Source: a virus
Virus record (IMG/VR): IMGVR_UViG_3300020454_000050
Coordinates: 1-30,137 of that record
Length of the DNA: 30,137 bases
Strand: one strand, 5' to 3'
Every line of letters begins with the position of its first letter. The stretch's first letter is position 1. Shown here piece by piece: positions 1 through 9,015 of the stretch. The notes beneath the pieces are model-generated. The model searched no databases, was not told where the DNA came from, and worked only from the letters and a program-made list of their open reading frames with translations. Position numbers and translations under genes: made by a program.

Positions 1-1231
1 TAGGAAACTCACCGTTAGAATCCATACTTGTATAATGTTTCCAAAATGGTGTATCATCCCGATACCCCATAGTATAATGTTTAACAACAAAATCTCTAAA
101 TGATGTGAATTTACTATTTACTGCATAGTTAAACTGCTCACGTTGAAATCCATTCCATTGATTAGATGCTGTAGGTAACACTTGTATGAGTTTAAATAGG
201 AATTCGTGTACTGAATATAGTCCTCCAGACTCTAATGGTTCTATAAAACCTGCACTTAAACCAATACTTACTACATTATGTGACCAGACTTTCTCTCTAA
301 TCCCTGTTGGCCACTTGAGTAACCTAAACATATTCTCTGGTATATCTACTCCTAAATGCTCTTTAAACTCTACAAGTGCATCTTCATCCGTGATGTATTG
401 TGAGCAAAAATTATATCCTGTCCCTATTCTTTCCCACGTTGGTACTTTCCATACCCATCCTGCACTCAATCCAGTGCATTCTGTATATGGTTTCATTTCT
501 GTTTTCTTATCTGTATATGGTTTTCTTACTGCCCAAGTTGAATCATTTTTTAATAGGGTACTCCAATCGTTCCACTTAACGTTCAGATGGTTCATTAATA
601 ATGCACGGAAACCAGTGCAATCTATGAAGAGATCACCATCAACGTACCGATCGTTACTGCCAAGGAAAACTCTGCTAACCCCATCCACGCAGGATTGAAT
701 GTTAGTGACTTTGCCTTTAATGTGTCTAACACCTTTAGGAATTGCATAATAGTTTTTGAGATAGTCTCCAAATAGTAGTGCGTCAACGTGATACCCAACA
801 AATCTTTCCAAAAATGGAGGATATAGACGGTTATCTTCAATAGGGTCGATTATATCTGAGAATACCCTACAAAAGGTCATACTGTCAATGTTTCTACCAC
901 GTCTCCAATTATAATACTCGGTCAGAGGTATATCCGTGCCTCTTGGACCAAATGGATAATGGAATGAACCGTTTGTGTTGAAGTCAGTAAACTTGACGCT
1001 ATGTTTATATGTGGCATTACAAGGTGGCATCCAGTCTTCGTCTTTGAGACCGAGATACCGTATAAAGGTATTAAAAAACTGTGTCGTGCTTTCTCCGATT
1101 CCGATTCGTGGAATGTCTGCTTCGACAACAGTTATTTCTTTACCAGTTCCTTCAAAATGTCTTGACAACATACTTGCTGTCATCCACCCTGCACTACCAC
1201 CTCCGATAATGCAGATCCTATCTAACTTCAT
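1..1231 (-). CDS. prnA: FAD-dependent tryptophan halogenase, 3' end cut by window edge
   Basis: This minus-strand frame stays open from ATG at 1231 to the left edge (410 codons), so the C-terminus lies outside the window. The start MKLDRICIIGGGSAGWMTA carries the flavin-binding GxGxxG of flavin-dependent halogenases. NATYK at residues 72-76 matches the segment holding the catalytic lysine of PrnA (Lys79 there). GWVWKVP at 258-264 fits the WxWxIP signature that separates halogenases from monooxygenases. GLSAGFIEPLES at 324-335 matches the conserved segment with the catalytic glutamate. Members chlorinate or brominate tryptophan or related indoles using FADH2 from a separate reductase; no reductase is visible here. 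All key motifs are intact, so it is probably active. It is the last gene of the tail-fibre block, 38 nt after the preceding gene. Halogenase genes are known in some cyanophages; the substrate here is unknown. Confidence 0.9.
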   Translation of the reverse strand, partial: MKLDRICIIGGGSAGWMTASMLSRHFEGTGKEITVVEADIPRIGIGESTTQFFNTFIRYLGLKDEDWMPPCNATYKHSVKFTDFNTNGSFHYPFGPRGTDIPLTEYYNWRRGRNIDSMTFCRVFSDIIDPIEDNRLYPPFLERFVGYHVDALLFGDYLKNYYAIPKGVRHIKGKVTNIQSCVDGVSRVFLGSNDRYVDGDLFIDCTGFRALLMNHLNVKWNDWSTLLKNDSTWAVRKPYTDKKTEMKPYTECTGLSAGWVWKVPTWERIGTGYNFCSQYITDEDALVEFKEHLGVDIPENMFRLLKWPTGIREKVWSHNVVSIGLSAGFIEPLESGGLYSVHEFLFKLIQVLPTASNQWNGFQREQFNYAVNSKFTSFRDFVVKHYTMGYRDDTPFWKHYTSMDSNGEFP

Positions 1232-1269
1232 ATGTCAGTAGTTTGTACTACTAATTATAACACTTTTTC

Positions 1270-1797
1270 TTATACAGATCCAAGTTCATCATATGCACCA
1301 CCCCAGTTGGAATATCTTTCCCAACAAGGTACATCTGGCGTTGATAATTTACAAGGTCTGTTGACACTTGGTTCAGCAGCATCACTCATAAACTCTGCTA
1401 TTTCCTCTTCTGTCATTGTGGGGTCCATCATTTCATCAACTGATGAAGGTGATGTAGTTGCTGCCTTGACTCCCTTGATATGGTTAAACCACGTTGCATC
1501 TGATGCACCTAAGTCTTTACCTGCCAGTATGTCTTTGTAGAGCATATCTAATTGCTCTCCAATTTCACCATACGCTACAATTCTTGCAGTTGCAGGGTCT
1601 GTATATGATTCTGTTCTTTCTATCCATACCATATCAGCAGCGGTAGGACTCCATTCTAGTGTCCACGCTTTTGTTATGTTGTCTGGTGCGTTTACCCACA
1701 TTTGTGAACAACCTCTACCAAAGAATAGTGTGTATTCTTCCCCAGGTTCTACAATGTCAGCAACGTAACCAGTAGAATCCATTAATGCTTTTTTCAT
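1270..1797 (-). CDS. small tail-fibre-associated protein of unknown function
   Basis: A 175-aa protein with a strong ribosome binding site: GTAGGAG lies about 7 nt before the ATG at 1797. It begins MKKALMDSTGYVADIVEPGE, which reads like the compact N-terminal domain of small proteins encoded beside phage tail-fibre genes. Residues 75-91 (AYGEIGEQLDMLYKDI) resemble a helical IGEQLDML-type motif I associate with tail-fibre assembly or chaperone-like phage proteins. The C-terminal third is acidic and low in complexity, ending in a CWERYSNWGGAYDE-like segment. It follows the glycine-rich adhesin by about 9 nt and precedes the halogenase. I infer a role in fibre assembly or capping from position and motif only. 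Confidence 0.7.
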   Translation of the reverse strand: MKKALMDSTGYVADIVEPGEEYTLFFGRGCSQMWVNAPDNITKAWTLEWSPTAADMVWIERTESYTDPATARIVAYGEIGEQLDMLYKDILAGKDLGASDATWFNHIKGVKAATTSPSSVDEMMDPTMTEEEIAEFMSDAAEPSVNRPCKLSTPDVPCWERYSNWGGAYDELGSV

Positions 1798-1806
1798 AGT
1801 AATCTC

Positions 1807-2607
1807 CTACTTGTAGTTGATAACAGTAACAACACCATACTTACCATTGGAACCTCTGAATGAGTGGAAGTGTCCACCTGACCCACCTGCTCCGTATGCT
1901 GCGTGATCTTCGTGGTTATGTGAGAAGTTACCACCATTTGGCCAACCTCCTGATACAGCACCACCAAAGTGAGAAGAACCTCCGACTCCTCCACCACCAC
2001 CGTGGTGTGATTGTCCTCCTCCACCCCAAACATTGAGGTCTCCACCAGAACCATTACGTCCTAGTCCACCTGAGTGTTGGTTATTTCTATTAGCACCGTG
2101 TCCACCACCTGCTGATAGATAAGGTCCGAATGATGATGAACCACCATCTCCACCGTGTCCGAAGTACCAAGTACCTCCTCCACCACCACCAACTGTAATA
2201 CCAACTGATGATATGTTTACTACATTTAATACTCGTTCTGAATATCCACCTGACGCTCCTGATTCTCCGTGACCTGACGCTCCACCGCCACCACCTTGAA
2301 CTCTGATATGTATGTATTTAACACCACTTGGTCTGTTCCAAGTTCCGTTACCTGTCCATACTTGTAAGGATGAAATGTTTTCTGAACTAACATCTGTCCA
2401 ACTCATTGTTGAACCGTTTGTAGTTAAGAATTTACCGTTTTGACCACTAACAGACGGTACGATCTGACTGGATGAACCAGACATCGTTCCGTTTATAGTG
2501 ATATTGCTAACTGTCAAGTTTCCGTTAGCAGTGATGTTACCTGAAGCAAGTGAAAAACCACCAATGCCAGACAGGTCTTTAATAGATGCAACTTTTAGGG
2601 TACTCAT
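1807..2607 (-). CDS. glycine-rich tail-fibre adhesin
   Basis: A 266-aa protein. The N-terminal third (MSTLKVASIKDLSG, then repeated short Asn/Thr strands) is typical of cyanophage fibre proteins. From about residue 83 comes the motif VWTGNGTWNRPSGVKYIHI, then a C-terminal region with many Gly runs (GGGGGAS, GGGGGGTW, GGGGGVGG) broken by His, Asn and Ser. This composition resembles the glycine-rich receptor-binding domains of T-even adhesins (gp38 type), which pack polyglycine II helices with variable loops at the tip. The ATG at 2607 lies 25 nt after a perfect late-promoter core at 2632-2639. I infer that it contacts the host surface. No intramolecular chaperone or protease domain is visible. 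Confidence 0.75.
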   Translation of the reverse strand: MSTLKVASIKDLSGIGGFSLASGNITANGNLTVSNITINGTMSGSSSQIVPSVSGQNGKFLTTNGSTMSWTDVSSENISSLQVWTGNGTWNRPSGVKYIHIRVQGGGGGASGHGESGASGGYSERVLNVVNISSVGITVGGGGGGTWYFGHGGDGGSSSFGPYLSAGGGHGANRNNQHSGGLGRNGSGGDLNVWGGGGQSHHGGGGGVGGSSHFGGAVSGGWPNGGNFSHNHEDHAAYGAGGSGGHFHSFRGSNGKYGVVTVINYK

Positions 2608-2631
2608 TTTGCCTGTTAATTTTCCTAATGT

Positions 2632-2639
2632 TATTTATA
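2632..2639 (-). promoter_or_regulatory. T4-type late promoter core TATAAATA
   Basis: Read on the minus strand the sequence is TATAAATA, the T4 late-promoter core recognised by the phage sigma factor gp55 with gp33. It lies 25 nt before the adhesin ATG at 2607, the usual spacing in this window. Confidence 0.75.
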
Positions 2640-2650
2640 CCTTGAAGCGG

Positions 2651-3505
2651 TTAACTATAGTTATGCACGTGTATAAGCACGAGATAAGGATTGCCAGTTC
2701 CAGGAATTTCGTGGTTATGAATTGAAATATCTGCTCTTTGCATTACTCCACTTGCTCCACTACCATTGCTATAAAACACGTTACAACCGTAACCGTTTAC
2801 AGTCCACCCAGTAGGTGTACCTGTACCACCCTCAAAACGGGTATATACCTGCATTAAGGTTGCTTTTAATGTGTTATCAACTGGTGCATTTGATAAGTTA
2901 ATGGTAAAGTTACCACCACCTGTCTTTCTAATAAAAATATTACCACTATCGTTCCAGTTATGGTTTACCGTACCAGATGTCTGATAATAGTAAATATGTT
3001 CCTGTAAACCTGCGTGTGATAATGTTCCAGTAAATGTACCGTGACCAGATTCTATATCTTGGAATTGTGCAAAAGACAAATCATCGTCACCGATCATAGT
3101 CCAAGTTGCACCTGTCTCAATGGTTACAGTATATCCGTTATCAATCTGTATCGGACCTGCTGAAAAACCGTTAGAAAACTCTACACCACCATTGAATGTA
3201 GGTCCAACAGTAATATTTTCTTGTATATTAGGTCCGTTAGTTCTAATAATTGAGTTTTCACCAACAGAAGGACCACCACCACCTACATCATCCCAACCTG
3301 GGTTTCCTGCATTGGCATCCTGTAGATAAATCTGTGCTTGGTCTTCAGTCGTGTTATAGACCAAAGTACCATAAGCAGGTGTACCAAGTGCATTAATCTG
3401 CGATTGGTTCAACGGTGGAAGATTTAACTGTTCTGATATAGACCAAGCAGTTACAAGACCTCTTGTACTTGCCTGTATCTGATTACCATTAATCTTTGTG
3501 GTCAT
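2651..3505 (-). CDS. tail-fibre structural protein
   Basis: A 284-aa beta-rich, Asn/Gly/Thr-rich protein. The start MTTKINGNQIQASTRGLVTA and the phrase YGTLVYNTTEDQAQIYLQ (around residues 45-63) are typical of fibre proteins that begin with an attachment segment. The rest is repeated short strands with few charges, consistent with a trimeric fibre shaft. The C-terminus (IHNHEIPGTGNPYLVLIHVHNYS) is His-rich and could form a tip. It lies between the 1191-aa protein and the glycine-rich adhesin. ATG at 3505 follows a TCTAAATA element by 22 nt. The exact place in the tail (long fibre, side fibre or whisker) cannot be told from the sequence. Confidence 0.75.
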   Translation of the reverse strand: MTTKINGNQIQASTRGLVTAWSISEQLNLPPLNQSQINALGTPAYGTLVYNTTEDQAQIYLQDANAGNPGWDDVGGGGPSVGENSIIRTNGPNIQENITVGPTFNGGVEFSNGFSAGPIQIDNGYTVTIETGATWTMIGDDDLSFAQFQDIESGHGTFTGTLSHAGLQEHIYYYQTSGTVNHNWNDSGNIFIRKTGGGNFTINLSNAPVDNTLKATLMQVYTRFEGGTGTPTGWTVNGYGCNVFYSNGSGASGVMQRADISIHNHEIPGTGNPYLVLIHVHNYS

Positions 3506-3526
3506 AGTGTTCTACAGTCCTAATAC

Positions 3527-3534
3527 TATTTAGA
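3527..3534 (-). promoter_or_regulatory. late-promoter-like element TCTAAATA
   Basis: The minus-strand sequence TCTAAATA lies 22 nt upstream of the ATG at 3505, at the position the canonical TATAAATA takes elsewhere. An identical TCTAAATAGT occurs at 7128-7135, which supports a real variant promoter. Confidence 0.5.
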
Positions 3535-6500
3535 TAACAAGTTCCCTGATTTGGATAGTATCATTTTGTTGCGGTGCTGAACTGATACTAAAGTCAACTG
3601 CATTACCAGTAACTGTGTAGTCTACACCTGGGATTTGGGCAACACCATTTAAGAATACAAGAACAGAATATGCTGTGTGACCTGCTGATATTGCAAACGA
3701 AGTTGTAGATCCATTACCTGAGTATGTAACACCGTTATTATTATTAGTAATACCAGTTGCTAATCTATACTTGTCAGCAGCACCATAAGTTCCAGTAACA
3801 TCTAAGTTACCATCAAGGAATGTATTACCTAATATCTTCATCCTATTGGATGCGTCAGGCATTGTACCTATACCATAGTGTGTAACGTTACTAAATCTTC
3901 TTGCTTTTATTGGCGTGGTGTCAGTCATACCAAACTGATACCAAACTCCTGCCTGATACATCCAACCCATTGAGTCACCTGCTACCCAATCAATATTGTA
4001 TATAATATCTCCGTCATTAAATGCAAGTGTAGCATCAATATCTGGTTGACCTGATCCATCATCCTCTGCTAAGAATGTCTGTCTAAGAACTGTACCATCA
4101 TCATTTGAGTATGTAAGTCTTAGAGTCTGAATATTCTCCTGAGAAGTAATTCTCTTCTGGAAAGTAACAGGACCTGAGAATACAGATTCTAACTGGTTAG
4201 ATGCTCCACCAATTACAGTCAGTTTATCAGTCAGAACAACCTCAGAGAATGTCTGAATGGTTGTATTTTCTTCACCCAATACGTTAAGTTGAGCAATATC
4301 CTCGTTTGTGATCTGACCTGTAACTGGGTTGATAACTTGGTTTCCAACGAACAGTTCACCATCAGAGTTAACACCAGAGTAGTATGCAACACCCGCTGCT
4401 TCTTTCAACGACTGTGACAGTCTGACTTGTGCAGGGGATAAAACTTCTACCTGAGTTGACGGGAACGCTGTTGAATAATTTCCTGGTCCGAAACCTAGGT
4501 ACTCAAAAGTATGACCTGACGCTCTAAGAATAGAATAACGTCTAAGTTCACATAATATAGGTGCTACTGAGTTATCTGCATTTAGTTTCAGTGCAATCTT
4601 TCTTTCTTCTTCATCACCAAGACGTGATGTAACAACAATACTGTTCAATGTATTTGCTGTAGTATTATATCCTAAGTTATTCTCTTGCTCTAGTAAGAAG
4701 AACTGTGTAGTTTCTTTTGTAATTGATAGTTGCTTATCTTCATTTGGATTTGGTGAAGCACCATCTGTTGTTGTTACCTTACCAAGAATTTCATTATCTG
4801 CTACTGAAATAGCAGGTCCTGGGTCTGCAAGTGGATTATCTCTATCAAATGTAGGATACACATCAACAGTCTGCTGTGAGAAAGCAAAGTTATCAAAGTT
4901 TGATGTTGCAGGTGATACACTAGCATTAAGTATAGTTAGGTAATAGATACCATCAGCGACACCACGTTCAAACTCTTGGAATGTCTCAACTTCAAAGATA
5001 TAATATGTCTTATCATATGCAGGAGAGTTAGTCTCAGATGATCTAGGTTGTATGACGAAACCAGTAATAGGAGTTCTAGGAACTGGGAACGCATCCTTGT
5101 CTAGTACATATCTAAATCTGTAGATTCTATCCTTAAGGTCTCTTGCATCGGGGATTCTTCTAATGAATGTAGTAGGTGTAAATCCTAAGTTATTGTACTG
5201 ACTGTTTGCAATTAGAGTTGTGTAAATATCATTATTTGCTGAGTCAACCTGTATGTACCAGTTAGATTGGTTGGTATCATATTTAATTGGGTTTGCATCA
5301 TCACCTGGGGATGTACTTGTAACTTCTTTTCCAGAAGGATCAATCTTTGCTGTATGTGTTGTAGGAGCAGATGCACCCGCTGCAACTAATAGTACATTAA
5401 TCTTATCAGGTAATGTAGGTGAATCTTTTCTCGCACCTATTGTATAACCCTGTATCTTTGAAGGTGGTTTACCATTTTGATTGGTGTAACCATAGAGATA
5501 TAATTTTGTGGGATCTGCTGCTGCTTTTATCTTTTGAATATCTAATGTAACCCAGTTGATTGATACTTCTGCAATATCTTCTAGTGATTTAGGTGGTATA
5601 ACGTGTGTTATCTGCCCTGCTTTATCTTTTGTAAATGATGCTGACTTAAATCCTTTTGATCTTAGTGATGTATTACCAAAGTTTGAGTTAGAGTTGGTAA
5701 TTGATAAGTCACCGCCACTCTCTGAGAAGAAGTGATCTCCAAATCCAACAGCGAAAACAGAAACGACCTGTATGAATGAGTCATTAGATGCGTGGATGTG
5801 AACGTGTCGCCAACCTTTTCTATACTTTGCTAGACCATCAATATGTGCACCCGAACCCGCTGCCTGTGCTTCATAGTTACCAGTTGAAGCATTATACTTA
5901 ACAAAAGCACGGTCATCTTTCTGTAGAGAGATTCCCGTAAACTGTGCCACAACCATTGATTTGAAACCAGTTGCTTGTGAACCATCTGCGTGCATACCAT
6001 TGATTCCCCAAACTGATCTTAGTGAACAGTTGAATACGTATGGTGATGCAGAGTCAACTGTATCAATCTCAACTTTAACCAGTACGTTAGAACCGATAGC
6101 ATTACCAGTTGGTTCAGAACTCATCTGATATGTAAACTGGTTGCCCTGTGCTGACGTTACAAGGAAGGATCCGTTATAAAGATTCGCATCTGCCTCAGTT
6201 GGACCCGTGACCCCTGAGATATTGACCGCGACCCCGACAGAGAAACCGTGATTAACAGGATTATCTTGAATGTCAACAGTAAACGCAGTCGCTGTCTGTC
6301 CGTTTCTGATGATCTGTGAGACTCTGAATTCATCTGAGATAGGTCCTACAATTCTATTTTCTTCTACTCTTGCCTGTAACTGGTCTTGTGCGATAGTACC
6401 AGAAGTATCAGGAATTGTTGCATATGCTTTAGAAATCTTCTGATAGTAAAGATCTAGATCATTTCCATTTGCATATTCAAAACAAGTTATTTTATGATGT

Positions 6501-7105
6501 GAGAAGTTAGGTGCAATGACATCAGTAAGTTCTGGTCTATAATATACACCGTTGTTGTCACCATCAAAGAATGACATCTGCCAGAAATAGCATCCACCAG
6601 TCAGTCTGAATATAGCAGAAGTTCCTGGTTCGTTAGCAGAGGATATACCTAATGACGCTTGTGTTGTAGGATATGGAACATACTTAGGTACAATTTTTGT
6701 ACGTCTTAAGTCTGATCCAACAACAGAAACACCCCTTGGGCATATAACTCCACCATTAACAGAGTTAAATTTATATAAGATGTTATTTGAGGAAGTTAAT
6801 TCAAAGTTAGAGTTCTCATCAAATGGAGTAATTTCTCCAAATGTTGCAACCCCAGGTCTATTATCAATTACATATTCTGAAGGATAAAGATATATACTAA
6901 ATGCGTCAAATTCGTCATTACTTAAACCAACCCTATATGAAAATCTTGCCACCTCTAAGAACGCACGTTGTAACGTTTTAAAAGGTCGTAACGCTGAGTT
7001 ACCTCGGTTGTCATACGCATCCGACGCATCAAAATCATCAGGGTTGACGTATATAATACGACCAGTCCTCGATGTGATAATATTTTTGAGACGGGTTAGT
7101 GCCAT
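3530..7105 (-). CDS. large virion structural protein (baseplate or proximal tail fibre)
   Basis: At 1191 aa this is the longest protein in the window. It opens MALTRLKNIITSRTGRIIYVN, followed by RGNSALRPFKTLQRAFLEVA (about residues 34-53), a phrase that starts right-handed beta-helix domains in many phage fibre proteins. The middle is a long run of beta-rich domains with no enzyme motif I can recognise. The C-terminus (YSGNGSTTSFAISAGHTAYS onward) is a small beta domain of the kind repeated at fibre ends. Large proteins of this type are known virion components of T4-like cyanophages and are sometimes placed with gp10 or the fibre base; I cannot decide between these. The ATG at 7105 is 23 nt after a TCTAAATA element. 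Confidence 0.8.
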   Translation of the reverse strand: MALTRLKNIITSRTGRIIYVNPDDFDASDAYDNRGNSALRPFKTLQRAFLEVARFSYRVGLSNDEFDAFSIYLYPSEYVIDNRPGVATFGEITPFDENSNFELTSSNNILYKFNSVNGGVICPRGVSVVGSDLRRTKIVPKYVPYPTTQASLGISSANEPGTSAIFRLTGGCYFWQMSFFDGDNNGVYYRPELTDVIAPNFSHHKITCFEYANGNDLDLYYQKISKAYATIPDTSGTIAQDQLQARVEENRIVGPISDEFRVSQIIRNGQTATAFTVDIQDNPVNHGFSVGVAVNISGVTGPTEADANLYNGSFLVTSAQGNQFTYQMSSEPTGNAIGSNVLVKVEIDTVDSASPYVFNCSLRSVWGINGMHADGSQATGFKSMVVAQFTGISLQKDDRAFVKYNASTGNYEAQAAGSGAHIDGLAKYRKGWRHVHIHASNDSFIQVVSVFAVGFGDHFFSESGGDLSITNSNSNFGNTSLRSKGFKSASFTKDKAGQITHVIPPKSLEDIAEVSINWVTLDIQKIKAAADPTKLYLYGYTNQNGKPPSKIQGYTIGARKDSPTLPDKINVLLVAAGASAPTTHTAKIDPSGKEVTSTSPGDDANPIKYDTNQSNWYIQVDSANNDIYTTLIANSQYNNLGFTPTTFIRRIPDARDLKDRIYRFRYVLDKDAFPVPRTPITGFVIQPRSSETNSPAYDKTYYIFEVETFQEFERGVADGIYYLTILNASVSPATSNFDNFAFSQQTVDVYPTFDRDNPLADPGPAISVADNEILGKVTTTDGASPNPNEDKQLSITKETTQFFLLEQENNLGYNTTANTLNSIVVTSRLGDEEERKIALKLNADNSVAPILCELRRYSILRASGHTFEYLGFGPGNYSTAFPSTQVEVLSPAQVRLSQSLKEAAGVAYYSGVNSDGELFVGNQVINPVTGQITNEDIAQLNVLGEENTTIQTFSEVVLTDKLTVIGGASNQLESVFSGPVTFQKRITSQENIQTLRLTYSNDDGTVLRQTFLAEDDGSGQPDIDATLAFNDGDIIYNIDWVAGDSMGWMYQAGVWYQFGMTDTTPIKARRFSNVTHYGIGTMPDASNRMKILGNTFLDGNLDVTGTYGAADKYRLATGITNNNNGVTYSGNGSTTSFAISAGHTAYSVLVFLNGVAQIPGVDYTVTGNAVDFSISSAPQQNDTIQIRELVI

Positions 7106-7127
7106 TTAATTTTTATCCCTTAATTAC

Positions 7128-7135
7128 TATTTAGA
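7128..7135 (-). promoter_or_regulatory. late-promoter-like element TCTAAATA
   Basis: The minus-strand sequence TCTAAATAGTAATTA lies 23 nt before the ATG of the 1191-aa structural gene. It matches the element at 3527-3534 in sequence and spacing. Confidence 0.5.
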
Positions 7136-9008
7136 TTCCACCTGCGGGAGGAACATAATCTACGATAGTATAGTCACTTACATTGTTAACAAATCCATTC
7201 ACTTGTGCACTCATATCTGCACTTGAAGCATATACAATCAGATGAGATCCAGGTCCTATAACTAAACCTTTATGTTCTACTGTTGCGTTAGCACCAATAG
7301 CAGAATCATAATAGAGATAATCTCCAGTCTCCACATCAGTTGCAGCAGTCACACTACTTACTGTTGCTATTGATCTTGTTAGACCCTGTACAGGAGGAGT
7401 ATCTGGGAATGTATCAGACCCTGTGAAAGCAGCAGGTGAATCATTATCAACAAATACTTTCAACTTACTTGTAGCAGTGTCCCAAGAAGTTACATAACCG
7501 AAAGCACCTGCTGTTACAGTACCAATAGTCTGTGATGCAGTACCAACTGTAAATGTATTACCAGTTATAGGAGTTCCAACTACATCATAGATGAATACCT
7601 CTGTAAAAGTAGGATCAGGGTTTATATCAATAGATCCAGAGTATCCTGCTGTACCATCAGCATAATAGAATACGGGATCAGGAGTCGTAGCAGAAATTGC
7701 AATTTCAATGTATGCAGTACCACCAGAACCTGCTGTACCAACCTTTGTAACACCAGTTGTGAACTCAGTTCCTGGGGTTGGAGTAGCGTTTGTTCCATCA
7801 TTAACATCAGAAAATCTTAATGCTAAAGATGTATTTGTAGAATCAGAAATATCAAATCTATAAGTTTGATCTACATTTAACTGGAATGTTGTATCTGGTT
7901 TAACTTCTTGTCCTGATACAGTTGCCCAGATATATCCCGCTGTAAATGTTTTATCAACTGTGATAGTATCTTGAACAACAGCAGTTGCTCCTGATGTACC
8001 ACCTGTTAATGTCTCACCTGTTTTAAAGATGAAGAAACCTGCTGAACCCGCTGCTGTTAATGGAGTGACTGTTACACCATCGTTATGGTTAGCATCAGTT
8101 GTACCCATCATTCCACGAGTAACTGTAACGTCATTAGTAGAAACGTTAGTTGCTTGCATAATTTCATTACCAACAACAATGTATGAACCAGAAAGTATGG
8201 CAGCACCACTGGTTACAGTTAAAGTTGTGTCTCCCGCTGCAAAAGTACCACCCTCGTTAATAGTTGTGGTAGTTCCAGATGGAGTATATGCTGTTACGTA
8301 TTGACCTGGGGTATGTGTTGCAGGAGTTGTACCAAAGGTTCCACGTGTGATTGTTAATTGCCCAGGTCCTGTAGTACCTGAGTCAAATGTTGCAGCACTG
8401 ACAGTAACTACCTCGGCAGATGCAGTTCCGTCAGATAAGAATAGATAATCGTTAGCATTAATGTTTGTGGCAGAAGTAACAGGTACTGAGGTAACACCAG
8501 TTCCCATATTTGCCATCTCAATATTTAAACCCGTAGAAGTTGTTCCTCTAAATGTTGCAGTCAATGTAGAAACACTACCAGTTATTGTTTCACCACCTTG
8601 GAATGTACCCGCATTTTGTGCTGAGTCAACTCCGATAGTACTTGTGGTTCCAACTTTTGTATAGTAAGTTGTAGTGGTTGTAGTTTTTACAACGTCAGCA
8701 AGTTTTGCTGTGAAATTACTTTGACCACCTGTAATTGCTAAACCTGGGGTTGCGTCTCCAACAGTCAATCCTGGGTTTAGTGCTATCTTATACTTTGATA
8801 ATACATTACCTTTTTGAAATTTGTAAGTATTAGCATCAAGTGTAAGTTCTTGAGTGTAATCTTTATGTGCCAGTCTGTACGTTCCCGCTGAACCTCCACG
8901 GTTGCATACGTGTACAACACCCGATGTAGTGTCGTTAATATCGGAACTGTATAAGACTGTATTTGTAGTTGCAGACGGTGCTACCGCTGCTAGTCTTCCT
9001 GCTTTCAT
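7131..9008 (-). CDS. threonine-rich virion protein with internal repeats
   Basis: A 625-aa, Thr/Gly/Ala-rich protein. Its N-terminus (MKAGRLAAVAPSATTNTVLY, then VCNRGGSAGTYRLAHKDY) is a block I recognise from cyanophage structural proteins. Two related segments follow. Residues about 171-242 contain DYLFLSDGTASAEVVTV...LTITRGTFGTTPATH; residues about 259-318 contain SYIVVGNEIMQATNV...VTVTRGMMGTTDANH. A second repeated phrase is GETITGS (140-146) and GETLTGG (331-337). Such repeats suggest a fibre built by domain duplication. It ends only 25 nt before the next gene. I see no canonical late promoter directly upstream, so it may be read through from the 444-aa gene. Role: probable tail-fibre or baseplate-attached shaft, inferred. 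Confidence 0.8.
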   Translation of the reverse strand: MKAGRLAAVAPSATTNTVLYSSDINDTTSGVVHVCNRGGSAGTYRLAHKDYTQELTLDANTYKFQKGNVLSKYKIALNPGLTVGDATPGLAITGGQSNFTAKLADVVKTTTTTTYYTKVGTTSTIGVDSAQNAGTFQGGETITGSVSTLTATFRGTTSTGLNIEMANMGTGVTSVPVTSATNINANDYLFLSDGTASAEVVTVSAATFDSGTTGPGQLTITRGTFGTTPATHTPGQYVTAYTPSGTTTTINEGGTFAAGDTTLTVTSGAAILSGSYIVVGNEIMQATNVSTNDVTVTRGMMGTTDANHNDGVTVTPLTAAGSAGFFIFKTGETLTGGTSGATAVVQDTITVDKTFTAGYIWATVSGQEVKPDTTFQLNVDQTYRFDISDSTNTSLALRFSDVNDGTNATPTPGTEFTTGVTKVGTAGSGGTAYIEIAISATTPDPVFYYADGTAGYSGSIDINPDPTFTEVFIYDVVGTPITGNTFTVGTASQTIGTVTAGAFGYVTSWDTATSKLKVFVDNDSPAAFTGSDTFPDTPPVQGLTRSIATVSSVTAATDVETGDYLYYDSAIGANATVEHKGLVIGPGSHLIVYASSADMSAQVNGFVNNVSDYTIVDYVPPAGGI

Positions 9009-9015
9009 TTTTTAG

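Noticed and set aside
186-1241. Several frames of 68-170 aa on both strands across the left end
   Set aside because: All are shadows of the halogenase gene, which is open across the whole interval and has family motifs.
1794-2054. 86-aa minus-strand frame inside the glycine-rich adhesin
   Set aside because: A shifted reading of glycine codons (Val/Thr-rich output); no independent start signal.
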